Source: Winogradskyella undariae
Lineage (GTDB): Bacteria; Bacteroidota; Bacteroidia; Flavobacteriales; Flavobacteriaceae
Reading direction: 5' to 3'
Length of the DNA: 64,000 bases
Assembly: GCF_013285155.1 (NCBI RefSeq)
Contig: NZ_JABTEL010000001.1
Location: forward strand, 124,001 to 188,000
Shown here one piece after another: positions 34,294 through 41,333 of this stretch. The notes beneath the pieces were generated by a model that saw nothing but the letters and a program-made list of their open reading frames with translations, was not told where the DNA came from and did no database searches. The position numbers and the translations under genes are program-made. The first letter of the stretch is position 1. Every line of letters starts with the position of its first letter.

Positions 34294-34319
34294 AAAAACA
34301 GACAGACTTGTCTGTTTTT
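34294..34319. promoter_or_regulatory. TetR operator 1 (in front of the tetR gene)
   Basis: The inverted repeat AAAAACAGACA-N4-TGTCTGTTTTT contains the core ACAGACTTGTCTGT (34302-34315). The same core, differing by one base, is found at 34926-34939 before the cupin gene. It overlaps the expected -33 region of the tetR promoter, so the protein encoded next should repress its own gene. Confidence 0.75.
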
Positions 34320-34331
34320 AATATTTTATTA

Positions 34332-34339
34332 TATATTTG
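34332..34339 (+). promoter_or_regulatory. -7 element TATATTTG four bases before the TetR ATG
   Basis: TATATTTG, then CAGT, then ATG at 34344: a leaderless or nearly leaderless arrangement. Confidence 0.55.
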
Positions 34340-34343
34340 CAGT

Positions 34344-34907
34344 ATGAAACATAGTGAAGTAAAAAATAGAATTACGGAGACAGCCTCTTTTTTATTTTAT
34401 AAAAACGGGTATAATTCTACGGGTATAAACCAAATAATAGCTGAAGCAGGCATTGCTAAGGCTACGCTTTACAGTCATTTTAAATCTAAAGAAGAGATTT
34501 GTTTGGCCTATCTTCAATACAAGAATATCAATTTTATTGAAAATTTTGAAAAGTTCACCACATCAAAACCAAAAGGGACAGATCAGATCCTAGCCATATT
34601 CGATTTCCTTCAATTATTTTATCAAGATAAAGATTTTAATGGGTGTTGGTGTATAAAAACGGTTTCAGAAATACCAAAAGATAATGCCATTATTAGACAT
34701 GAAATTCAGTCTCAAAAAAACGAATTCATTGCACTTATCACCAAACTCATTACAAATAATCTAGAACATATAAAAAGCGCGCAAGTCAGTTCACTAGCAA
34801 GACAAATCTATTTACTATACGAAAGTGCTGTAGGCGAAAGCTACTTACATCAAGAAGATTGGCCTATTCTTGAGTCTAAAAATTTATGTGAAAAAATAAT
34901 AACTTAA
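34344..34907 (+). CDS. TetR-family transcriptional regulator
   Basis: A 187-residue repressor. The DNA-binding domain (about residues 5-50) has ITETASFLFYKNGYNSTGINQI, then the recognition helix in AEAGIAKATLYSHFKSKEEICLAYL. The ligand domain contains NGCWCIKTVSEIP. A frame open back to 34308 would add a promoter-derived leader peptide, so ATG at 34344 is chosen because it follows the -7 element and opens MKHSEVKNRI. Two near-identical palindromes, before this gene and before the cupin gene, are its likely operators. It heads a cluster of four enzymes and probably senses their substrate. Confidence 0.9.
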   Translation: MKHSEVKNRITETASFLFYKNGYNSTGINQIIAEAGIAKATLYSHFKSKEEICLAYLQYKNINFIENFEKFTTSKPKGTDQILAIFDFLQLFYQDKDFNGCWCIKTVSEIPKDNAIIRHEIQSQKNEFIALITKLITNNLEHIKSAQVSSLARQIYLLYESAVGESYLHQEDWPILESKNLCEKIIT

Positions 34908-34923
34908 AAAAATTTAAACAAAT

Positions 34924-34945
34924 AAAGACAGACCTGTCTGTCTTT
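34924..34945. promoter_or_regulatory. TetR operator 2 (in front of the cupin gene)
   Basis: A perfect 10-bp inverted repeat AAAGACAGAC-CT-GTCTGTCTTT, 15 bp before the cupin start. It shares the AGACAGAC(T/C)TGTCTGT core with operator 1. It should control the cupin-SDR-hydrolase genes. Confidence 0.8.
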
Positions 34946-34960
34946 AAATAAAGATTATTT

Positions 34961-35404
34961 ATGAAAGAAAATAACACATCAAGCGATTACTCAAAACTAG
35001 AATTAGGGGAATTCTCAAATTTGACTAAAAGTGTATTTCAGCCAAGTCCCGATTTTAAATTAGATGGAAAAAAGTTTGTAAAAGATGAGCTCGGATTAAC
35101 CAGCTCAGAAATATCGTTTAATACAATGGCATCGAATACGGCAATTCCTCTACTTCATAAACACAAAGAGAACGAAGAAATCTATATCGCCGTTAAAGGA
35201 AAAGGACAATTACTTCTCAATGATAATTATGTAGATCTAAAAGAAGGAACGGTTGTAAGAGTTGCAACAGATACAGAAAGAGCAATCAGAAATAACTCGG
35301 ATTCACTTTTCTCTTTTATTGTAATACAAGCCAAAGAAAATTCACTCGAAGGAAGCACTGTTTCTGACGGGTACTTAATAGAGAAAAAACCAAATTGGAA
35401 TTAA
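34961..35404 (+). CDS. Cupin-domain protein
   Basis: A 147-residue single cupin barrel. Motif 1 is IPLLHKHKENEEIYIAVKGKGQLLLND with two His and a Glu as likely metal ligands, and motif 2 is VDLKEGTVVRVATDTERAIRN. Whether it is an enzyme or a binding protein cannot be told. It is the first gene after the second TetR operator, followed by the SDR gene 23 bp downstream, so it probably belongs to the induced operon. Confidence 0.82.
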   Translation: MKENNTSSDYSKLELGEFSNLTKSVFQPSPDFKLDGKKFVKDELGLTSSEISFNTMASNTAIPLLHKHKENEEIYIAVKGKGQLLLNDNYVDLKEGTVVRVATDTERAIRNNSDSLFSFIVIQAKENSLEGSTVSDGYLIEKKPNWN

Positions 35405-35427
35405 TTAATACTTAAATAAAAAATAAA

Positions 35428-36174
35428 ATGAAAGAATTTGCAAACAAAGTAGCCTTAGTCATTGGCGGAACAAGTGGTATTGGTAACGCAACAACAAATG
35501 CGTTGTTAGAAGGCGGTGCAACCGTACATGTTGTAGGAAGAAACATAGATAAAATTGCCGATGCAACAAACTTAATTAAACACACAGCAAACATATCTAA
35601 CACCACAGAAGTTGATGCTTTAATAGCTAAAATTGATGGTTTAGATAACTTAGATTATTTAGTAAATGCTTCAGGGATTTTTGGCCCCAAACCATTTTTA
35701 GATCATACTATGGAAGACTATAATTCGTATTTAGATTTAAACAGAGGCTTCTTTTTTATCACACAAAGTGCTGCTAAAAAAATGAAAGCGACTCAAGGTG
35801 GCTCTATCGTAAATGTGGGCTCTATGTGGGCAAAACAAGCGGTAAAAGCAACTCCTTCTACGGCTTATTCTATGCAAAAAGCCGGTTTACATTCGTTAAC
35901 TCAACATTTAGCAATGGAATTAGCAGACGATAACATTCGTGTAAATGCCGTATCGCCAGCATTAGTAAATACGCCTGTGTATCATGGTGTTTTTGGTGGT
36001 GAAGAAGCTGCGAAAGAAGCATTGGTTGGCTTTAATGATTTTCATCCCATAGGTCGTTTTGGAGAATCGGAAGATATTGCCAATAGTATCGTCTTCTTAT
36101 TATCAGATAAAGCTGCTTGGGTAACAGGTGCTATTTGGGATACCGATGGTGGTGTTATGGCTGGTAGAAACTAA
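35428..36174 (+). CDS. Classical short-chain dehydrogenase/reductase
   Basis: A 248-residue classical SDR. The cofactor loop is [11 protein letters not shown], the NASG strand reads LVNASGIFG, the catalytic Ser is in [11 protein letters not shown], and Tyr-x3-Lys in [12 protein letters not shown]. The C-terminal segment [17 protein letters not shown] is typical of the family. The glycine loop suggests NADP or NAD, and the substrate is unknown. It lies between the cupin gene and two hydrolase genes in the TetR cluster, consistent with detoxification or breakdown of an organic compound. Confidence 0.9.
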   Translation: MKEFANKVALVIGGTSGIGNATTNALLEGGATVHVVGRNIDKIADATNLIKHTANISNTTEVDALIAKIDGLDNLDYLVNASGIFGPKPFLDHTMEDYNSYLDLNRGFFFITQSAAKKMKATQGGSIVNVGSMWAKQAVKATPSTAYSMQKAGLHSLTQHLAMELADDNIRVNAVSPALVNTPVYHGVFGGEEAAKEALVGFNDFHPIGRFGESEDIANSIVFLLSDKAAWVTGAIWDTDGGVMAGRN

Positions 36175-36264
36175 AAAACACAAAGAAATAAGTCATAAGC
36201 TGTTTGAATGCAGGTTATGACTTTTCAACTTTTCTCAAATTAATTTGAGATTTAAATTTAAATT

Positions 36265-37245
36265 ATGAAATACGTAGTCCTAACCTTAAGTATCGTTTTG
36301 CTTTTTAGCTCTTGTAAAGAGCAGGTAATATCAGAAACGGAAAAAGGTTCTAACACTTCACTGGCGATTAGTGAAAATCAAAAATCAACTTTAAAATATA
36401 AAACATTAGCTGTAAACGGAATAAACATAGCTTATAGAGAAGCTGGTAATCCTAAAAATCCAACCATCGTTTTACTACATGGTTTTCCGGCATCATCGTA
36501 TCAATACCGAAAAGTGTTAGCACAACTCTCTAACGAGTTTCATTTAATTGCACCTGATTATCCTGGTTTTGGTAATAGTGATTTTCCAGATGCGGAAACG
36601 TTTACCTATACATTTGATAATATTGCAGTTACTATTGATTCATTTTTAGAACAAAAAGGGATTAATTCTTATGCGATAATGATTCAAGATTATGGTGCTC
36701 CTATTGGTTTTAGATTAGCAACAGCTCATCCTGAAAGAATTACAGCAATCATAAACCAAAACGGAAATGCTTATGAAGAAGGTTTAGGTGAAGCTTGGTC
36801 TGGAATAAGAGCACTTTGGAAAAATAGAACTAAAGAAACCGAAGATGCGTTATTACCTGCTTTTTCATTAGAAGGTTTAAAATGGCAATACACACATGGT
36901 GTTAGAGATATAGAAACTGTAGATCCGGATACTTATAATTTAGATTTCTTAAGATTGTCTAGACCAAATGCACATGCCGTAAATTTAGATTTGTTTTATG
37001 ATTATCAGAATAATGTAAAACTATATCCAAAATGGCAACAATATTTAAGAGACTATCAACCACCATTATTAATCGTTTGGGGTAAAAATGATGCCTTTTT
37101 TCCTGAAAGTGGTGCCGAAGCGTTTAAAAAAGACGTAAAAAACATAGATTACAACATTTACGATACCGGTCATTTTGCTTTAGAAGAAGATGGTGACGCT
37201 ATTATTGAAAACATGCGAGTTTTCATGAGAAACCTGAATAAATAG
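36265..37245 (+). CDS. Lipoprotein alpha/beta hydrolase with Asp nucleophile (copy 1)
   Basis: A 326-residue hydrolase with a lipoprotein signal (LLFSSC, Cys at about residue 17). The oxyanion motif is LLHGFPASSYQYRK, and the nucleophile elbow is MIQDYGAPIGF with Asp in place of Ser, as in haloalkane dehalogenases and epoxide hydrolases. The acid lies near VWGKNDAFF and the catalytic His in YDTGHFALEEDGD. It would hydrolyse an epoxide, halide or similar compound in the periplasm or at a membrane surface. The next gene, 9 bp away, is a diverged paralogue. Confidence 0.85.
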   Translation: MKYVVLTLSIVLLFSSCKEQVISETEKGSNTSLAISENQKSTLKYKTLAVNGINIAYREAGNPKNPTIVLLHGFPASSYQYRKVLAQLSNEFHLIAPDYPGFGNSDFPDAETFTYTFDNIAVTIDSFLEQKGINSYAIMIQDYGAPIGFRLATAHPERITAIINQNGNAYEEGLGEAWSGIRALWKNRTKETEDALLPAFSLEGLKWQYTHGVRDIETVDPDTYNLDFLRLSRPNAHAVNLDLFYDYQNNVKLYPKWQQYLRDYQPPLLIVWGKNDAFFPESGAEAFKKDVKNIDYNIYDTGHFALEEDGDAIIENMRVFMRNLNK

Positions 37246-37254
37246 ACATACCGA

Positions 37255-38220
37255 ATGAAACAATTTGCACTAACATTAATTATTATAGCCTCTTTATTTG
37301 GTTGTCAGGATACAACTGAAAAGAATGAAAAACAGTTTTTTTTACCGCCAGCTACAACGTATAATTATGCAGTAATAGATAGTATAAAACTGTTTTATAG
37401 AGAAGCAGGAGATAAAAGTAAGCCGACGATTGTATTGCTACATGGTTACCCATCGTCTTCACATTCATATAGAAACCTAATTCCTATGTTGGAGACGCAT
37501 TACCATGTTATTGCTCCAGATAATTTAGGCTCGGGTTATAGCACACATTTAGATCCTGAAACTACAACGTATACGTTTGATTTGTTGGCAACTTATACAG
37601 AAAAGCTTATCGATACACTTCAAATTGAAAACTATGTGATGTACATGCAAGATTTTGGTGCTCCTGTAGGATATCGAATGATGATGAAAAACCCAAAACG
37701 AATAGAAGCTTTAATTGTTCAGAACGCCAATGCTTATTTGGAAGGTTTAACGCCTAAACGACAAGATTTTTTTAGAACCGCACAAACAGATACGTCTCAA
37801 ACTAAGCATGATTTTTTATATAGCTTAACAGGCGAAGATGCCATAATAAATAAGCAGTATTTATTTGATTTAGACCCTGCTAGTATCAATATTCAAAGTC
37901 CGGATGCTTGGACACACGATTTAGCATTTCTAAAATCTCAAAAAGACAGAGAAATCCAAGTGCAGCTATTTAAAGATTACAACACCAATTTGATTCGATA
38001 CCCTAAATGGCAAAAGATGTTGAGAGACAATCAACCCAAAACATTAATTACTTGGGGTAAAAAGGATTTGAAATTTAATGCTAATGGAGCGAAGGCTTAT
38101 TTAAAAGATTTACCCAATGCTGAGTTACATTTATTAGATGCAGGTCATTTTGCAGCTGAAGAAAAAACGAGAGAGATAGCAAAACTTATTCTAGAGTTTT
38201 TGTCTAAGAATGAGATATGA
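37255..38220 (+). CDS. Lipoprotein alpha/beta hydrolase with Asp nucleophile (copy 2)
   Basis: A 321-residue paralogue of the gene upstream, with the lipobox SLFGC (Cys at about residue 17). It has LLHGYPSSSHSYRN, the nucleophile elbow YMQDFGAPVGYRM with Asp, and the histidine in LLDAGHFAAEEKT. The two copies share the conserved N-A-N-A/G-N-A-Y-x-E-G-L segment after the elbow. Their similarity and tandem order point to duplication followed by divergence, perhaps in substrate range. It ends the TetR-regulated cluster. Confidence 0.85.
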   Translation: MKQFALTLIIIASLFGCQDTTEKNEKQFFLPPATTYNYAVIDSIKLFYREAGDKSKPTIVLLHGYPSSSHSYRNLIPMLETHYHVIAPDNLGSGYSTHLDPETTTYTFDLLATYTEKLIDTLQIENYVMYMQDFGAPVGYRMMMKNPKRIEALIVQNANAYLEGLTPKRQDFFRTAQTDTSQTKHDFLYSLTGEDAIINKQYLFDLDPASINIQSPDAWTHDLAFLKSQKDREIQVQLFKDYNTNLIRYPKWQKMLRDNQPKTLITWGKKDLKFNANGAKAYLKDLPNAELHLLDAGHFAAEEKTREIAKLILEFLSKNEI

Positions 38221-38322
38221 TAGTGAGTTAAATAGTTGTGGCCTATTTATATTAAAGGAAAAGGTTTATTGTTATACCAAATTTGCGCAAAGGATGGAAG
38301 TGGCATCCTTTTTTGTCATTAA

Positions 38323-38442
38323 ATGCAAAAAAGATATAATGGACAGCCTGGTTTATGCGCCCAAAACAGTAAGCATATAACGCCTCTATATCGCTATAAT
38401 CAAAACATATACAGGCTTTGTAAGGTTTGCGGAATATTTTGA
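38323..38442 (+). CDS. Possible 39-residue Cys-containing small protein
   Basis: A short frame MQKRYNGQPGLCAQNSKHIT and onward, ending LCKVCGIF and a stop. It contains three Cys, two in a CxxC, and is basic. No ribosome-binding site or clear promoter is seen, and the frame may be chance or the remnant of a zinc-ribbon protein. It is listed because the 291-bp gap before trxA otherwise holds only a -7 box. Confidence 0.2.
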   Translation: MQKRYNGQPGLCAQNSKHITPLYRYNQNIYRLCKVCGIF

Positions 38443-38443
38443 C

Positions 38444-38451
38444 TAATTTTG
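38444..38451 (+). promoter_or_regulatory. -7 element TAATTTTG of trxA
   Basis: A TAnnTTTG match 61 bp before the trxA start, with no TTG at the standard -33 spacing. Confidence 0.45.
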
Positions 38452-38511
38452 TAATTCCATATAAACATGGAAAAAGAAAGATAAGTACAATACATTTAAA
38501 AAATAAATATT

Positions 38512-38829
38512 ATGGCATTAGAGATAACAGATGCAAATTTTGAAGAAACAGTATTAAAGAGTGATAAGCCTGTGGTAGTTGATTTTTGGGCTGCTTGGTG
38601 TGGACCTTGTCGTATGGTTGGACCAATCATTGATGAGATTAGTACAGAATACGAAGGTAAAGCTGTTGTTGGTAAAGTAGACGTTGATGCAAACCAAGAA
38701 TTTGCAGCGAAATATGGTGTAAGAAACATACCAACAGTATTAGTTTTTCAAAACGGAGAAGTAGTAGGTCGCCAAGTTGGTGTAGCTCCTAAGAATGCTT
38801 ATTCAGACGCTATCGACGCACTTTTATAG
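38512..38829 (+). CDS. trxA: Thioredoxin
   Basis: A 105-residue classic thioredoxin. The redox site is DFWAAWCGPCRMVGP (CGPC near residues 30-33), followed by the cis-proline segment NIPTVLVFQNGEVVGRQVG. It reduces cytosolic disulfides with electrons from thioredoxin reductase. There is no signal peptide. It is monocistronic, with a hairpin terminator 22 bp after the stop. Confidence 0.96.
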   Translation: MALEITDANFEETVLKSDKPVVVDFWAAWCGPCRMVGPIIDEISTEYEGKAVVGKVDVDANQEFAAKYGVRNIPTVLVFQNGEVVGRQVGVAPKNAYSDAIDALL

Positions 38830-38850
38830 TTTGTATTCTAAAAGATATTA

Positions 38851-38882
38851 AAAAAGGTTTGCCTAAATGGCAAACCTTTTTT
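38851..38882 (+). terminator. trxA terminator
   Basis: A 13-bp stem (AAAAAGGTTTGCC / GGCAAACCTTTTT) with a 5-nt loop and T-run. Confidence 0.88.
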
Positions 38883-38986
38883 AGTTTGTACATGTTTTGT
38901 GTCTTTTGCTTCCTGAATTTAATGAAGAGGATGTGCTTAGACTGAAAAATTATTAAATCTGTTAGTACGGAAAGTTAAAATAGCAT

Positions 38987-39916
38987 ATGGATTTACAAAA
39001 AGAACTGAATAAAACTGGAGGATTTAAAAATCTAGAATTTTTAGCCAAACAGGTTGTTGAAGGGTTTATTGCAGGAATGCATAAAAGTCCATTTCATGGA
39101 TTTTCGGCAGAGTTTGCTGAACACAAAATTTACAATCAAGGTGAAAGTACAAAACATATAGATTGGAAACTCTATGCTAAAACAGATCGTTTGTATACCA
39201 AACGTTACGATGAGGAAACCAATTTGCGTTGCCATATTATTTTAGATAATAGTAGTTCTATGCATTATCCTGAAACGGCAGGAACAACTCTAGGTAATCT
39301 TAATAAAGTGGCGTTTTCGGCTTTAGCAAGTGCTTCATTAATGCATATTTTTAAAAAACAGCGCGATGCTGTAGGCTTAAGTATTTATAGTGATAAATAT
39401 GATTTTTATTCTCCAGAAAAGGGGAGCGAGCGTCACCATCAGATGTTATTGCATAAATTAAGTGAAGCTGTGATTTCTAAAACGGATACCAAAACAACAG
39501 AAACTTACCAATACTTGCATCAGATAGCAGAAAAGATTCACCGTAGATCTTTAATTTTTGTATTTACAGATATGTTTCAAACGTCAGAAGATGATGAAAA
39601 ATTATTTGAAGCATTACGGCATTTAAAGCATAATAAACATGAAGTTGTTTTATTTCATGTTTTTGATAAAGAAAAAGAACTTTCTTTTAATTTTGATAAT
39701 AGACCTAAGCGTTTTATTGATGTTGAGACAGGAGATTACATTAATTTATATGCAGATAACATAAAAAATAGCTATGAAAAGGCTGTAAATAAATACTTTA
39801 CAGATCTTAAAATAAAATGTGGTCAATACCGAATTAAGTACGTAGAAGCTAATGTTAATGCGGGTTTTGATAGTGTTTTGACGACCTATATGATAGAGCG
39901 ACAAAAATTTATTTAA
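38987..39916 (+). CDS. DUF58 (von Willebrand A-like) protein
   Basis: A 309-residue cytosolic protein of the DUF58 family. Its signature FSAEFAEHKIYNQGESTKHIDWKLYAKTDRLYTKRYDEETN lies at about residues 37-77, followed by a vWA-like MIDAS segment ILDNSSSMHYPE. DUF58 proteins usually sit next to MoxR ATPase and BatA/BatB-type genes. None are here, so this copy is an orphan in the window and its partner, if any, lies elsewhere. Function is likely as an adaptor for a MoxR-type chaperone, by family knowledge only. Confidence 0.88.
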   Translation: MDLQKELNKTGGFKNLEFLAKQVVEGFIAGMHKSPFHGFSAEFAEHKIYNQGESTKHIDWKLYAKTDRLYTKRYDEETNLRCHIILDNSSSMHYPETAGTTLGNLNKVAFSALASASLMHIFKKQRDAVGLSIYSDKYDFYSPEKGSERHHQMLLHKLSEAVISKTDTKTTETYQYLHQIAEKIHRRSLIFVFTDMFQTSEDDEKLFEALRHLKHNKHEVVLFHVFDKEKELSFNFDNRPKRFIDVETGDYINLYADNIKNSYEKAVNKYFTDLKIKCGQYRIKYVEANVNAGFDSVLTTYMIERQKFI

Positions 39917-39934
39917 AGTTTTTTCGTTTTTTTC

Positions 39935-39964
39935 TTGTGGGTTTGAAAAAGGGTTGTATATTTG
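39935..39964 (+). promoter_or_regulatory. tRNA-Asp promoter: TTG-N19-TATATTTG
   Basis: TTG at 39935-39937 and TATATTTG at 39957-39964, 19 bp apart. The mature tRNA begins 18 bp downstream. Confidence 0.75.
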
Positions 39965-39982
39965 CACTCGCAATAACGCAAC

Positions 39983-40056
39983 GGTCTGGTAGTTCAGCTG
40001 GTTAGAATGTCGCCCTGTCACGGCGAAGGTCGCGGGTTCGAGTCCCGTCCAGACCG
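39983..40056 (+). tRNA. tRNA-Asp (anticodon GUC)
   Basis: A 74-nt cloverleaf. The acceptor stem GGTCTGG pairs with CCAGACC and the discriminator base is G, as expected for tRNA-Asp. The D-loop contains AGTTCAGCTGGTTAGA, the anticodon GTC is at 40017-40019, and the T arm is CGGG-TTCGAGT-CCCG. CCA is not encoded. It has its own promoter and a terminator 17 nt downstream. The 3' end is not duplicated within the window, so there is no sign of an integrated element. Confidence 0.96.
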
Positions 40057-40072
40057 CTAAAATTGCAAATCT

Positions 40073-40100
40073 AAAGCTTCAAGAAATTGAGGCTTTTTTT
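40073..40100 (+). terminator. tRNA-Asp terminator
   Basis: Stem AAAGCTTCAA / TTGAGGCTTT (one G-T pair) with a 4-nt loop and a T-run. Confidence 0.8.
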
Positions 40101-40648
<548 letters not shown>

Positions 40649-40677
40649 AAGCTACGAGAAATCGTAGCTTTTTTTTT
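40649..40677 (+). terminator. Terminator with GAAA tetraloop, upstream gene not identified
   Basis: A 9-bp perfect stem (AAGCTACGA / TCGTAGCTT), GAAA loop and T9. The tRNA transcript should already have ended at 40100, so this points to an unrecognised transcript in 40101-40648. Confidence 0.85.
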
Positions 40678-40804
40678 GTTTATTATTACTGATACTATAA
40701 TTATATTTATCTAAAATCAAACGGTGCTTTAAAGTTGTTAACTGAGTTATTAACTGTGTTTTTTCTTTTTGTCGGTAAAAAGTTTCTCTTTGTCGTACTT
40801 TTGT

Positions 40805-40834
40805 TTGTTTTATTCATTTTAAATAATATATTTG
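40805..40834 (+). promoter_or_regulatory. Promoter TTG-N19-TATATTTG for the 57-residue peptide gene
   Basis: TTG at 40805-40807 and TATATTTG at 40827-40834. A second -7 box, TACTTTTG, is at 40796-40803. The leader to the ATG at 41051 is about 210 nt and contains a 9-bp hairpin (ATTTTAGGG / CCCTAAAAT, 40941-40962). Confidence 0.65.
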
Positions 40835-41050
40835 TACTTCTTATGAGTGCTGTGTAACGCTTAATAAGATCAATTTAATCATTGTGCTTTAAGCATGTAA
40901 TTAATGTTTTAAAAATATCCCTCGTTTTATTTTTAGTATCATTTTAGGGTAACCCCTAAAATAGTTAATTATCCATTTCCCTCCCTCAGTGTATCGCGTA
41001 AGCTTTACCTATTTTGATATTGACTAATTTTAACCCTAAATAAATATTTT

Positions 41051-41224
41051 ATGAAAACCCTAAAAATTACTTTATCTCTAGTTGCAGTTTTATTATTAAC
41101 AGTTTCTGTTGTAAAAACAGACCGTGTTGAAAAAAGCAGTGATGCACCAACTTACAAAGAATATAGTCCAAATGATTTACTAGCTATTGACAAAAAGAAA
41201 TTGAAATTACAAACACAAGGATAA
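41051..41224 (+). CDS. Small secreted peptide, 57 residues, unrecognised family
   Basis: The frame reads MKTLKITLSLVAVLLLTVSV, then a mature part of about 35 residues containing SSDAPTYKEYSPNDLLAIDK and ending KLKLQTQG. The N-terminus is a clear signal peptide or membrane anchor; no lipobox Cys is present. It has a full consensus promoter, a long structured leader and its own terminator, all of which support a real, independently regulated gene. I do not recognise the family. It precedes a TPR-type histidine kinase gene by 110 bp on the same strand; a link in signalling is only a guess. Confidence 0.7.
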   Translation: MKTLKITLSLVAVLLLTVSVVKTDRVEKSSDAPTYKEYSPNDLLAIDKKKLKLQTQG

Positions 41225-41253
41225 TATTATATTGTTCTTCAAATACTGAATAT

Positions 41254-41287
41254 AAGCTCTCATATAACTATGAGGGCTTTAATTTTT
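41254..41287 (+). terminator. Terminator of the small peptide gene
   Basis: An 11-bp stem (AAGCTCTCATA / TATGAGGGCTT, one G-T pair), 4-nt loop, then a T-rich tract. Confidence 0.8.
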
Positions 41288-41333
41288 ATGTAATTTCTAA
41301 TTTTAGTCTATTTTTGATGCAAATCATTAAACT

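Noticed and set aside
39983..40056. tRNA-Asp as an attachment site for an integrated element.
   Set aside because: No integrase gene and no second copy of the tRNA 3' end was seen in the window; the neighbouring genes look native.
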